From Gammaproteobacteria bacterium (GTDB lineage: Bacteria > Pseudomonadota > Gammaproteobacteria > Magnimaribacterales > AG-339-G14), in contig BPAJ01000001.1 of the NCBI GenBank assembly GCA_019652555.1, forward strand, positions 584,762 through 648,761: a stretch of 64,000 bases of DNA. Direction: 5' to 3'. Numbering within the stretch: the first letter of the stretch is position 1; each line of letters starts with the position of its first letter. Below are positions 1-8,165 of the stretch, one piece after another. The notes under the pieces were generated by a model. The model saw only the letters and a list, made by a program, of their open reading frames with translations. It made no database searches and was not told the DNA's origin. Both the position numbers and the translations under genes were made by a program.

Positions 1-479
1 AAAATGTTGGAATACTCTTTGATAAGGTTTCTACCAACGAATTAAATTTTTCGTTATTGGAACCTCCTAATGATAACTTATCTTCATTTATGCAAAGTTA
101 TGTTGATGGTTCTTACAATAAATTTATCAAGCTTGTATCAAAGAACCGACAGTTAACTATCGATAATACTGAAAAGATTGCTCAAGGAAGAATTTGGTCT
201 GGCAAATCAGCTCTTCAAAATAATCTTGTCGACTCTCTTGGGGTATTTCAAGATGGTATTAAAATTCTTGAAGAGAAATCAGGAATTTCAGATTTCAAAA
301 TAAAATATATATCTACTTCTCCAGGAATTATTGATGATTTATTTGCATCTTTTAATTCTTTTTTGAATTCAACTTATAGCCTTTTTGGCTTTATAGAATC
401 AATAGATATTCAAAGACTTGTCAGTAAGAAAAAAATTGAAACGAACTTAATTTGTTTAGTTTGTCCTGAATTAAGATAG
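1..479 (+). CDS. sppA: Signal peptide peptidase SppA (protease IV), C-terminal part
   Basis: The reading frame is open from the left edge (codons begin at position 3), so this is the 3' end of a gene that starts outside the window. About 158 codons remain. The text matches the end of long-form SppA: a PPND-type turn, then YxxFIxLV, then an IAQGRIWSGKSA segment and LVDSLG. These are hallmarks of the C-terminal half of this membrane-bound, Ser/Lys-dependent protease, which clears cleaved signal peptides in the inner membrane. The catalytic residues lie upstream and cannot be seen. It converges on the hda-like gene with only 3 bp between. Confidence 0.85.
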   Translation, partial: NVGILFDKVSTNELNFSLLEPPNDNLSSFMQSYVDGSYNKFIKLVSKNRQLTIDNTEKIAQGRIWSGKSALQNNLVDSLGVFQDGIKILEEKSGISDFKIKYISTSPGIIDDLFASFNSFLNSTYSLFGFIESIDIQRLVSKKKIETNLICLVCPELR

Positions 480-482
480 TTT

Positions 483-1142
483 TTAAATAATTTTCTTTAT
501 TAAATTTATTGAAATAGATTTTTTTTCTTGATGGGAGATTTCATCAAGTTTTTCTGCCAAATTTAATAAACTATTTAAATCTCGAGAATGATGCGTAAAT
601 ATGTATTGCATTTCTTTGTCATTGATTTCTAAGCCCCTTTGCTGAAGTTCAAAGTTAATTAAGTTCATTTTTTCTTCATCAGCAGGATTTAAAATCTCAA
701 CAGGTAAAACGGTATTCAATCTTGATTCAAGATCTGCCAATTTAATATCTAAATTTTTAATGAAATCATTACTTGAAAATAAGATTTTGGTATTTTGGTT
801 TAAACAATAATTAAAGCCGTTAAATAAAAAAATCTCTGATTCTTGATTTAAAGTATCGCTTGATAAGTTTTTTATAAAAACCATTGGATATTTAAATACA
901 TCCGGGTTGAAAATCTTTTCATTTAGATCGATTATTTTGGGTTGTGTTTTGCAGGAATTTAAAGAAGCATGAAATAAATAATTTCTTATTAAATCTTCTT
1001 TGATGTTTAGTAATAAAAAATTTTCTTCATTACTAAAAAATAACTCAATTTCAGAGATCATTTTTTTTAAAAATGAAAAGTTTTTCAACTGATCCAATGA
1101 TCTCTCTTTGGGCAAGAAAATATCTAAAACTTTTTGATTCAT
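483..1142 (-). CDS. hda: DnaA-related regulatory inactivator Hda
   Basis: A 219-residue protein of the size of Hda (about 230). The C-terminal third reads LNPADEEKMN, then LQQRGLEIND, then a helical segment HHSRDLNSLLNLAEKLD. This is the lid and AAA+ sensor region of Hda/DnaA-family proteins. The N-terminal half is very divergent and I cannot point to a clean Walker A motif. Hda stimulates ATP hydrolysis on DnaA after initiation, bound to the sliding clamp; the N-terminal QKVLDIFLP stretch is a plausible clamp-binding peptide. Gene order hda-(membrane protein)-DUF2066-purM is the one seen in Pseudomonas-like gammaproteobacteria, which supports the call. Confidence 0.8.
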   Translation of the reverse strand: MNQKVLDIFLPKERSLDQLKNFSFLKKMISEIELFFSNEENFLLLNIKEDLIRNYLFHASLNSCKTQPKIIDLNEKIFNPDVFKYPMVFIKNLSSDTLNQESEIFLFNGFNYCLNQNTKILFSSNDFIKNLDIKLADLESRLNTVLPVEILNPADEEKMNLINFELQQRGLEINDKEMQYIFTHHSRDLNSLLNLAEKLDEISHQEKKSISINLIKKII

Positions 1143-1693
1143 TAAAAGAATATTTGGGAAATTACTTTTCTACCTGGATAGTTTAAGTATTCAATTACGC
1201 TATAAAGAGAAGTTATTAAGAGCGCTACCATCAGAAAATTTAAGAAAACTACAGGAACAAGACCAAATGAGACCTCAATAATTACAAATCCGAGGTAAGT
1301 CATCAAAACGAAACTATTAAATTTTCCAGAAAAATAAGGCTTTATTTCGTAATTATCAATTAGAAGAGAAGACAAAATGACTCCAACAATAATAAAGAGA
1401 TCTCTACTCAGAAGAAACATTGTTAAATAAATATTTATTTCTCCAACTAAAGAAAGAGATATAAGTGTAGCAATGACAAGGACTTTATCTGAAATAGGAT
1501 CAAATATTTTCCCAAATCTACTTTCCCAAGAGTACTTTCTTGCAAGATATCCATCTAAAAAATCAGATATTCCTGCCAGAAAAAAGAAAAAAAGGGTAAG
1601 TTGATAATTTTCTTCTAAAATACTTATTACGATCGGGTAAACTAAAAAAAAACGAAAAACGGTCAAGAAATTAGGTATTGAGGACGCAATCAT
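1142..1693 (-). CDS. CDP-alcohol phosphatidyltransferase family protein (PgsA-like)
   Basis: A 183-residue polytopic membrane protein with the CDP-alcohol phosphotransferase signature DG-x2-AR-x8-G-x3-D-x3-D at about residues 44-67 (DFLDGYLARK ... GKIFDPISDK). It transfers a phosphatidyl group from CDP-diacylglycerol to an alcohol. Size and sequence fit phosphatidylglycerophosphate synthase (PgsA), which makes glycerol-3-phosphate-derived phospholipids in the inner membrane. A PgsA paralogue with another alcohol acceptor is possible, so no symbol is assigned. Its stop overlaps the hda start and its start abuts the DUF2066 gene, so it is inside one leftward operon. Confidence 0.8.
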   Translation of the reverse strand: MIASSIPNFLTVFRFFLVYPIVISILEENYQLTLFFFFLAGISDFLDGYLARKYSWESRFGKIFDPISDKVLVIATLISLSLVGEINIYLTMFLLSRDLFIIVGVILSSLLIDNYEIKPYFSGKFNSFVLMTYLGFVIIEVSFGLVPVVFLNFLMVALLITSLYSVIEYLNYPGRKVISQIFF

Positions 1694-2688
1694 TATTCGC
1701 CTAAAGCTAGGAAAAGTTTATCTTTTTCTTTGTTTATAAGGATTAAATTTTCAATTTCATCAAAGTAATTCAATAGATTTCTTTCCTCTGACAAAAGATT
1801 AAAACTATAAGTAGCTGAATTATTTCTTAATGACATTAAACTCAGATTATTAATAAATAAAATATTTTTTAATATATTTTCAAATGATTTGTGATCTGAA
1901 AACTTTTTTAATCCTCTAATTTCTAAATAGTAAGGAAGATTGGATTGTGAGCTTGCTTTGAGTCTTTGGTTACTAAATAAGTTATCAATTAAGATGTTTA
2001 TGCCGACTGCTGGCTTATATTTAGATTCAACATCTAATTTAGAAAATTTCTTTTCAATATCTTCTGGAAGAAAACACCATTCACTTGAACTTGAAATTTC
2101 ACAAAAAAACCATCCGTCGGAAGGATAACGATCATTAAAAATTGTTAAATTCTCTAAATTAGAATTATTTTCAAAGCTAAATAAACTAATATCTCGAGAG
2201 TCTAATATAGGGTAGACAATTGTTATGCCCCTCTCGTTTGCAACCCTATCAAATTCTTTTTTCACAAACTTACATTTCTGATCTAAAGATTTAGCTGCCT
2301 GAAGAGATGAGTAATCTGGCTTACAAAGAACCCAAGCGGCAACTTTTGGATTTTTTAAAAAAGAAATTCCAAGATTTAGTTCCAGTAGCTTTTCCTGAAG
2401 TGCTTTTAAATCAATCATTACCTCAAGAGCTTCCTCATCATTAAATTCGATAAATTTGTACTCTCTTACAAAATTATTAGGATTTAATTTTTTAAAATTT
2501 TGTTGATTAAGATTGAAGTCCCTTTGACTGCCTAATACTTTTAATATCGATTGGTTTAAAGCTTTTTGAAGTAATTCAGAAACTTCCTCATCATCACCTT
2601 GAACAATTGTAGAGTAATCCTCGCTGTATAAATTAAAAACAGAAAAAATAAGAGAAATAAAAAAAATAACTTTAATAATTTTTAGCAT
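1693..2688 (-). CDS. DUF2066 domain-containing protein, exported
   Basis: A 331-residue protein starting with a hydrophobic signal sequence (residues about 3-22), probably periplasmic or membrane-anchored by that segment. The N-terminal region (DYSTIVQGDDEEVSELLQKAL followed by QSILKVLG) matches the start of the DUF2066 family, whose function is unknown. The family lies next to purM in many gammaproteobacteria, as here. It begins the leftward group DUF2066-pgsA-like-hda, divergent from purM with 50 bp between. Nothing in the sequence suggests an enzyme active site. Confidence 0.7.
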   Translation of the reverse strand: MLKIIKVIFFISLIFSVFNLYSEDYSTIVQGDDEEVSELLQKALNQSILKVLGSQRDFNLNQQNFKKLNPNNFVREYKFIEFNDEEALEVMIDLKALQEKLLELNLGISFLKNPKVAAWVLCKPDYSSLQAAKSLDQKCKFVKKEFDRVANERGITIVYPILDSRDISLFSFENNSNLENLTIFNDRYPSDGWFFCEISSSSEWCFLPEDIEKKFSKLDVESKYKPAVGINILIDNLFSNQRLKASSQSNLPYYLEIRGLKKFSDHKSFENILKNILFINNLSLMSLRNNSATYSFNLLSEERNLLNYFDEIENLILINKEKDKLFLALGE

Positions 2689-2698
2689 TAAAAATGAT

Positions 2699-2704
2699 TA
2701 TAAT
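2699..2704 (+). promoter_or_regulatory. Possible -10 element for purM
   Basis: A perfect TATAAT hexamer lies in the 50 bp gap between the divergent DUF2066 and purM genes, about 35 bp before the purM start. No good -35 element is visible at the right distance, and such hexamers are common in AT-rich DNA, so this is only a candidate. Confidence 0.3.
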
Positions 2705-2738
2705 ATGTTTTTTTAATAGAACTTAAATTCAAAATCCT

Positions 2739-3776
2739 TTGTCTAGATCAAACAAAACTTCCTATGCTGATTCTGGAGTAAGCATAAAAAGGGGTGATCA
2801 ATTAGTAGATATCATAAAACCTTTAGCCAAGACTACCTTTAGAAAAGAAATAATCGGCTCTATAGGAGGTTTTGCTGCTGCTTCTGTTCTCCCAAAAAAA
2901 TACAAAAATCCTGTCTTGATAAGTTGTACCGATGGAGTGGGCACAAAAATTGAAATTGCTGATGCGATGAAAGTTTATGATTCAATAGGCATAGATTTAG
3001 TAGCAATGTGTGTAAACGATTTAATTACTTTACAAGCAGAGCCACTTTTTTTTCTAGATTACCTTGTTACAGATAAAATAAATCTTAATGTTTCAAAAGA
3101 AATAATTAAAGGAATAACAAAAGGTTGTAAGGATTCGCAGTGCTCTTTAATCGGTGGAGAAACAGCAGAACATCCTAACGCTTTCCCTAAAGGTAAGTTT
3201 GACTTGGCAGGCTTTTGTGTTGGAGTTTTAGAGAAAAGCTCAAAGAAGCTTAAAAACCAAGTAAAAAAAGGTGATGTTTTGATAGGTTTAAAATCCAATG
3301 GATTACATTCAAATGGCTTTTCTTTGGTTAGAAAACTCATTGAAAAAAAGCAGATTAGATTAAATCAAAAATTCAAAGGATCTACTCTGGGAAAAGCTCT
3401 ATTGAAGCCCACGAAAATCTATGTAAAAGAAATTTTATTCCTTAAAGATAAGATTCATTTAAATGCCTTAAGTCATATTACTGGAGGAGGACTTACGGGA
3501 AATTTAGAAAGAATAATTCCAAGTAATCTTTCCGCAAATATTTCTATCGGATCAAAGTATCCATTTCATGATGATCTTTTTAGTTTAATTGAGTCAAAAT
3601 CGAATCTATCTAAAATAGAGATGTTATCAACGTTTAACTGCGGCATTGGCATGATACTTTCGATAAGCAAAAGCGATTTAACACAATGCAAGAATCATTT
3701 AAAAAAGTTAAAAATGCCCCACTTTGAATTAGGTTTTATAAGTTCAAGAAAATCAAATAAAGGAATCATTTTTTGA
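2739..3776 (+). CDS. purM: Phosphoribosylformylglycinamidine cyclo-ligase PurM
   Basis: A 345-residue AIR synthetase of full family length, step five of purine synthesis: ATP-dependent ring closure of FGAM to AIR in the cytoplasm. It has the N-terminal YADSGVSIKRGD segment, the SCTDGVGTK loop (about residue 67), the CVNDL motif and the IGGETAEHP motif. All are diagnostic for PurM. The start is TTG: a stop codon lies 5 codons upstream, no ATG or GTG lies between, and the first residues align with PurM. purN starts immediately after the stop codon, so the two are probably cotranscribed. Confidence 0.96.
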   Translation: MSRSNKTSYADSGVSIKRGDQLVDIIKPLAKTTFRKEIIGSIGGFAAASVLPKKYKNPVLISCTDGVGTKIEIADAMKVYDSIGIDLVAMCVNDLITLQAEPLFFLDYLVTDKINLNVSKEIIKGITKGCKDSQCSLIGGETAEHPNAFPKGKFDLAGFCVGVLEKSSKKLKNQVKKGDVLIGLKSNGLHSNGFSLVRKLIEKKQIRLNQKFKGSTLGKALLKPTKIYVKEILFLKDKIHLNALSHITGGGLTGNLERIIPSNLSANISIGSKYPFHDDLFSLIESKSNLSKIEMLSTFNCGIGMILSISKSDLTQCKNHLKKLKMPHFELGFISSRKSNKGIIF

Positions 3777-4424
3777 ATGAGCAAAAAATTAGCCCTAGCA
3801 ATTCTTTTATCAGGAAATGGTACAAATTTTCAAGCAATAGTTGATAGCATTGAAAATGGTCGTTTAAAAGCTGCTATAAAAATTGTTATTTCAAATAACA
3901 AGGATGCTTATGGTTTAAAAAGAGCAAAAAAACACAATATAAAAAATTTGTGTTTAGATCATAAAGATTTTGAGGACCGTAAATCGTATGATCAGAAACT
4001 TAAAGAAGTAATAAAGCAAGAAAGTGTAGATTTTATAATTCTTGCAGGTTTTATGAGGATATTAGGGTCGGATTTTGTAAAGAATTTCCCTAACAAAATA
4101 ATAAACATTCACCCTTCTCTTTTACCAAAATATCCAGGTCTAAATACTCATAAAAAAGTTCTTGAAAACAAAGATAAAGAACACGGGGTTACGGTTCACT
4201 TCGTAGATGAGGGGCTAGATAGTGGTCCAATAATTGGCTACGCAAAAGTTAAAGTGGATGTTAAAGAAAAAGAAAACGATCTTATAAATAAAATTCATAA
4301 AATAGAACATTTTATTTATCCAGAAATATTAACTGAACTTCAGGAAGGTAAAATATCCATCATCAATAACAAAATAAAAATAGATGATGTCTATCATAAA
4401 AATGGTAAAGAATATTTTATTTAA
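3777..4424 (+). CDS. purN: Phosphoribosylglycinamide formyltransferase PurN
   Basis: A 215-residue GAR transformylase, step three of purine synthesis, using 10-formyl-tetrahydrofolate. Visible motifs are LLSGNGTNFQAI (phosphate loop), the LAGFMRIL segment, the catalytic Asn and His in NIHPSLLPKYPGL, and a GVTVHFVDEGLDSGPII segment carrying the catalytic Asp. It follows purM with no gap and overlaps the downstream DUF3108 gene, forming the operon purM-purN-DUF3108 known from other gammaproteobacteria. Confidence 0.96.
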   Translation: MSKKLALAILLSGNGTNFQAIVDSIENGRLKAAIKIVISNNKDAYGLKRAKKHNIKNLCLDHKDFEDRKSYDQKLKEVIKQESVDFIILAGFMRILGSDFVKNFPNKIINIHPSLLPKYPGLNTHKKVLENKDKEHGVTVHFVDEGLDSGPIIGYAKVKVDVKEKENDLINKIHKIEHFIYPEILTELQEGKISIINNKIKIDDVYHKNGKEYFI

Positions 4425-5061
4425 AGTACTGTTTTGTTTTTTTTGTAATCAAATATTCTTATTTGATCTAAATCCTTATGAAAATTATTATTCATCAAAA
4501 CCAACTGGATCGGTAAAAGAAACATTAGAGAAAATATCTGAAAATAGTTGGAAGATTTCGTCCTCTGGTAAACATCCCCTTTTCACCATAAAACAAGAAT
4601 CTATTTTTAGTATAGATAATGGAAATGTTGTTTTGGAATCTGGATTTAGAAAGCTAGATATTTTAGGAGGACTAAGAAAGGATCATCAGACCTATAAAGT
4701 TGAAAAAGAAGGTGATCAAAAAATTATTGTTTATTCTTTCGGTAAAAAGAAAGGTTCTATTGAAATTAAAGAAAATTTTTACGACAACCTAACTCTTCAG
4801 ATTCAAATTAAAATGAATTATCTTAAAAAAGACGAGTTTAAAATAAATTATTTCGATAAGGGAAAAATTAAAATAAAGTCTTTTTTGAACAAAAAAGAAG
4901 AAATTATTTATAAATCAAAACCTGTTGAAGTATTTGAGTTTACTGAACAAAGAGAAGATAAAAGATACTTTAAATTTTTGATACGGAATGATTCTGACAA
5001 AGAAACAATAAAGGTTTTCCAAGGCGGAAGAGGATTTAATGTTGATTGGGAATTAGATTGA
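4402..5061 (+). CDS. DUF3108 domain-containing exported protein
   Basis: About 219 residues with an N-terminal hydrophobic signal segment (NILFKVLFCFFCNQIFLF) followed by a beta-rich domain, consistent with the DUF3108 family found directly after purN in related genomes. Function unknown; likely periplasmic. Three in-frame ATGs lie inside the end of purN (4384, 4387, 4402). I chose 4402 because it puts MVK directly before the signal sequence. The gene overlaps purN by 23 bp, suggesting coupled translation. It converges on dcd with 1 bp between. Confidence 0.65.
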   Translation: MVKNILFKVLFCFFCNQIFLFDLNPYENYYSSKPTGSVKETLEKISENSWKISSSGKHPLFTIKQESIFSIDNGNVVLESGFRKLDILGGLRKDHQTYKVEKEGDQKIIVYSFGKKKGSIEIKENFYDNLTLQIQIKMNYLKKDEFKINYFDKGKIKIKSFLNKKEEIIYKSKPVEVFEFTEQREDKRYFKFLIRNDSDKETIKVFQGGRGFNVDWELD

Positions 5062-5062
5062 G

Positions 5063-5635
5063 TCAAGCTTTAGGAAGAGTTACTCCTTTTTGACCTTGGT
5101 ATTTCCCGCCTCTGTCTTTATAACTTACCTCACAAACTTCATCTGATTGAAAAAATAACATTTGAGCTACGCCCTCATTTGCATAAATTTTTGCTGGAAG
5201 ACTGGTTGTATTGGAAAATTCTAAGGTTACGTGCCCTTCCCATTCTGGTTCAAGAGGAGTTACATTTACAATGATTCCACACCTTGCGTAGGTTGATTTA
5301 CCGAGACAAATTGTAAGAACGTCTCTTGGAATTTTGAAATACTCAATTGTTCTTGCTAAAGCAAAAGAATTTGGAGGAATTACGCACTCATCTTGAATAA
5401 CATCAATAAAGCTAGAACTATCAAATTTTTTTGGATCAACTGTTGCTGAATGGATATTTGTGAATACTTTAAATTCATTTGCACACCTTACGTCATAGCC
5501 ATAGCTGGAAAGCCCATAGGAAATTAATTTTTCATTATTTTCTTCATTAGTTTTTACTTGGTTAGGTTGGAAAGGAGAAATCATGTCATTTTCTAAAGAC
5601 ATCTTTTTTATCCAATTATCTGATTTGATAGACAT
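5063..5635 (-). CDS. dcd: dCTP deaminase
   Basis: A 190-residue protein of standard Dcd length. It deaminates dCTP to dUTP, feeding thymidylate synthesis. Motifs include [12 protein letters not shown] near residue 40, the nucleotide-binding [28 protein letters not shown] block that carries the catalytic Glu, and the C-terminal [14 protein letters not shown] tail that closes over the triphosphate. It is last in the leftward run dnaX-recR-dcd, 4 bp after recR. Confidence 0.96.
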   Translation of the reverse strand: MSIKSDNWIKKMSLENDMISPFQPNQVKTNEENNEKLISYGLSSYGYDVRCANEFKVFTNIHSATVDPKKFDSSSFIDVIQDECVIPPNSFALARTIEYFKIPRDVLTICLGKSTYARCGIIVNVTPLEPEWEGHVTLEFSNTTSLPAKIYANEGVAQMLFFQSDEVCEVSYKDRGGKYQGQKGVTLPKA

Positions 5636-5639
5636 GGTT

Positions 5640-6239
5640 TTATTTTAATTCAGTTCTAAAGGAAATTGCTCTTCTAAGAGTATTATTATCAACATAGTTT
5701 AAGTCTCCACCTGCCGGAACTCCTTGTGCGATTCTTGTAACAGTCACATCTTTCTTTTTTAATTTTTCCAATAAAAAATAAGCAGTAGCCTCGCCTTCTA
5801 ATGTTGAATTCAATGCAAGAATGACCTCTTTTGAATTGAATTCTTCTATGAGATCTAATAATTTTTCTATTCTTAGTTCTTCTGCTCCAATATTATCGAT
5901 TGGGGAAAGAAGACCGTTAAGAACAAAATACCTACCATCGAATTCAGATGTTTCTTCAATTGAGTAAAGATCTGAAGTTGATTCAACAACACATATTGAA
6001 TTGTTATTTCTATTCGCTGAGTTACAAATTTCACAAAGCTCTTGATCATTTAAAACATAACATTTTTGGCACAATTGAATATTTAAAATTGCATCTTCGA
6101 TAGATTTGGCAAGCAATAAACCAATTTCTTTATTTGAACTCAATAATGAAAGAGCCATTCTTTTAGCTGATTTTGGACCAATTCCAGGAAGAGATTTTAA
6201 TGAATCAATTAATTCAGAAATTTTAGGACTAAGTTTCAT
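5640..6239 (-). CDS. recR: Recombination protein RecR
   Basis: A 199-residue protein of full RecR length, part of the RecFOR system that loads RecA on gapped DNA. Visible: the N-terminal helix-hairpin-helix ([17 protein letters not shown]), a C4 zinc motif ([16 protein letters not shown]), and a Toprim domain with [14 protein letters not shown] and the [11 protein letters not shown] acidic segment. The start overlaps the end of dnaX by 11 bp. In many bacteria ybaB sits between dnaX and recR; here there is no room for it. Confidence 0.96.
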   Translation of the reverse strand: MKLSPKISELIDSLKSLPGIGPKSAKRMALSLLSSNKEIGLLLAKSIEDAILNIQLCQKCYVLNDQELCEICNSANRNNNSICVVESTSDLYSIEETSEFDGRYFVLNGLLSPIDNIGAEELRIEKLLDLIEEFNSKEVILALNSTLEGEATAYFLLEKLKKKDVTVTRIAQGVPAGGDLNYVDNNTLRRAISFRTELK

Positions 6240-7710
6240 TTTTTTTATTAAATTTTACAGATTCAACTTTAAGTCCACCCATGATTTCATTGAAGTTTTT
6301 ATCTTTTTCCATGGTTTTTTTAATATTTTTTCTAATTCCTTTATCTTTATTTTTTTTCTCATATTCCGGGGTAAGTTTTGAATCAACTTCATCGTCATAG
6401 ATGAAAACCAATTCCATTTTTAGATAATCTTCAAAGCTTTTTTCAATATCTTTTTTTTGATCTTCATTAAGTATAGAAAGAACGTTTTTTGGAAAAGATA
6501 GTTTTAAATTATTTTCTTGTTGAATAACACTTGCTTGCTTAAGTAGATTTTTCGATATGCCATTTAGATTTAAATCAGAGAATATTCCTGGCCACTGTAT
6601 TTCAGAGTTATCTTGTTTTTTAATTTTTAAAGAATTTTTTTTTTGATTTTCAGGAGAAAAGGCAATCATTTTTAATAAAGTCATTTTCAGTATTGAAAAC
6701 GAATCGTAGCCCAAACTAAAGTGCTTTAAATTGGAAAGTCCTAACTGATAAAGGAACTGCAGTTTAGCAGGGTCGGTTTTTAAAAAGTCATTGATATTAT
6801 TTTTGGATCCTTTTTTTTCAAACTGACTAATTGCAATGTCTTGTATTAAATCCATTAAAGACTTTAATAAAAATTCATGATCTTCGTATTCTCCATAATT
6901 TTCAAGAATTGATAGAACCTCTGTTACATCTTCATCTAAAATTGATTTCAAAAGATTCTCAATAATTTCAGGTTCTGGAATTCCCAAAACATCTCTCACT
7001 TCTTTCTCTTTAAGGTTTCTATTGCAAAAGGATATTACTTTTTCAGATATAGATAGAGCATCTCTAATACTTCCTTGTGCAGCTTCGGCAATAAGCTTCA
7101 AAGAATTTTCATCATATTTTATTTTTTCTTTTGAAAAAATTTCTCCCAATTGATTTGAAATAACATTCACAGAGACAGAACTTAAATTTATTTGAAGGCA
7201 TCTAGAAATTATTGTGGGCAAAATCTTTTTATATTCTGTTGTTGCAAACATAAATATGACATGGGGAGGCGGTTCTTCTAAGTTTTTCAGCAAAGCATTA
7301 AAACTTTCAGGAGTCAGCATATGTACTTCATCAATCAAATAGATTTTATACTTTGATGACGAAGGCAAATAAGAAATAGTTTCTAAAAGATTTTTAGTAT
7401 CTTCAATACCTCTTCTGGATGCCGCGTCAATCTCAATAAAGTCAATTGCAGCTCCTTCATTTATTGATGTACATGATTCACAAGCATTACAAGGTTCTGT
7501 GTTATCAATTAATTCAGAACAATTAAGTGCTTTGGCTAGGATTCTGGCAATAGATGTTTTTCCGATACCTCGGGTACCTGTAAATAAATATGCGTGGTGA
7601 ATGTTTTTTGAAGAAACGGAATTTTTTAAAGCTGCAACAGCATGATCTTGACCAACAACTTCTGAAAAATTGGATGGTCTCCATTTTCTTGCTAATACTA
7701 AATAACTCAT
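6229..7710 (-). CDS. dnaX: DNA polymerase III subunit gamma/tau
   Basis: A 493-residue clamp-loader ATPase, shorter than E. coli tau (643). Walker A is GTRGIGKTS (about residues 45-53), a zinc site is formed by four Cys between about 68 and 83, Walker B is LIDEVHML, and the arginine-finger region is TIISRC. Domain III ends near residue 354 (TLLKMIAFSP). The remaining 140 Lys-rich residues are a reduced tau tail that would contact DnaB and the polymerase. A run of ten A residues starts in codon 356; slippage there would stop translation within eight codons. recX ends on the first base of dnaX. Confidence 0.95.
   Translation of the reverse strand: MSYLVLARKWRPSNFSEVVGQDHAVAALKNSVSSKNIHHAYLFTGTRGIGKTSIARILAKALNCSELIDNTEPCNACESCTSINEGAAIDFIEIDAASRRGIEDTKNLLETISYLPSSSKYKIYLIDEVHMLTPESFNALLKNLEEPPPHVIFMFATTEYKKILPTIISRCLQINLSSVSVNVISNQLGEIFSKEKIKYDENSLKLIAEAAQGSIRDALSISEKVISFCNRNLKEKEVRDVLGIPEPEIIENLLKSILDEDVTEVLSILENYGEYEDHEFLLKSLMDLIQDIAISQFEKKGSKNNINDFLKTDPAKLQFLYQLGLSNLKHFSLGYDSFSILKMTLLKMIAFSPENQKKNSLKIKKQDNSEIQWPGIFSDLNLNGISKNLLKQASVIQQENNLKLSFPKNVLSILNEDQKKDIEKSFEDYLKMELVFIYDDEVDSKLTPEYEKKNKDKGIRKNIKKTMEKDKNFNEIMGGLKVESVKFNKKNET
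6635..6644 (-). other. A10 homopolymer in dnaX, candidate slippage site
   Basis: On the coding strand ten consecutive A bases run from codon 356 into codon 359 of dnaX, exactly after domain III. Adding one A gives six further sense codons (KKFFKN after the first Lys) and then TAA; removing one A gives three or four further codons and then TAA. Either event yields a gamma-like protein of about 360 residues. Thermus thermophilus dnaX uses an A9 tract in this way. Whether this one does is inference. Confidence 0.4.
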
Positions 7711-8165
7711 TATTTAAATAATTGGTTTATTTGATCAAATTCAAAACCTCTTTGTAAGAGAAATTTTTTTGCACGGGAAATATCTTCTTCAGCAAAATCG
7801 TTATCAACTATAAATTTTTTTCTAAACTCTTTTTTAATAATCTCCATCCAGTTTATTTCATCAGAATACACTATCTTGCTTATGAGGTTTTCACTTATTC
7901 CTCTGGATTTAAGCTCGTAAGAAATTTTTTCAGGACCAAAACCTTTTACACTTCTTGACCGAGTATAGGATTCAGCAAATCTCTCATCTGACTGCAGATT
8001 TTCTTCTTTTAACTTTGTTAACTCTTCAAAAAGCTTTTCTTCTGAATCTACCCTATCCTTTAATTTATTGATTAATTCTTTAAAGGAATGTTCTCTCCTG
8101 GATAAAAGATCTAGTATCTTAAATCTAATCTTATCTTCTGTGATAAATGTTTTTTTAAATCCCAA
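7710..8165 (-). CDS. recX: Regulatory protein RecX
   Basis: A 151-residue, helix-rich protein with the three-repeat RecX layout. The clearest segment is SDERFAESYTRSRSVKGFGPEKISYELKSRGI (quoted in part: SDERFAESYTRSR and KGFGP), which is the family core. RecX binds inside the RecA filament and limits its extension. It is commonly next to recA; here it is between a serine hydrolase and dnaX, overlapping both. The N-terminal region LSRREHSFKELINKL is the usual first repeat. Confidence 0.85.
   Translation of the reverse strand: MGFKKTFITEDKIRFKILDLLSRREHSFKELINKLKDRVDSEEKLFEELTKLKEENLQSDERFAESYTRSRSVKGFGPEKISYELKSRGISENLISKIVYSDEINWMEIIKKEFRKKFIVDNDFAEEDISRAKKFLLQRGFEFDQINQLFK

Noticed and set aside
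2695-2704. Extended -10 promoter before purM
   Set aside because: The TG lies one base too far from TATAAT and there is no -35, so only the plain hexamer was listed at low confidence.
6229-7710. Other A-rich stretches in dnaX as E. coli-type ribosomal frameshift sites
   Set aside because: The tau tail has several short A runs, but none has the A-AAA-AAG heptamer with a clear downstream stem at the right place.
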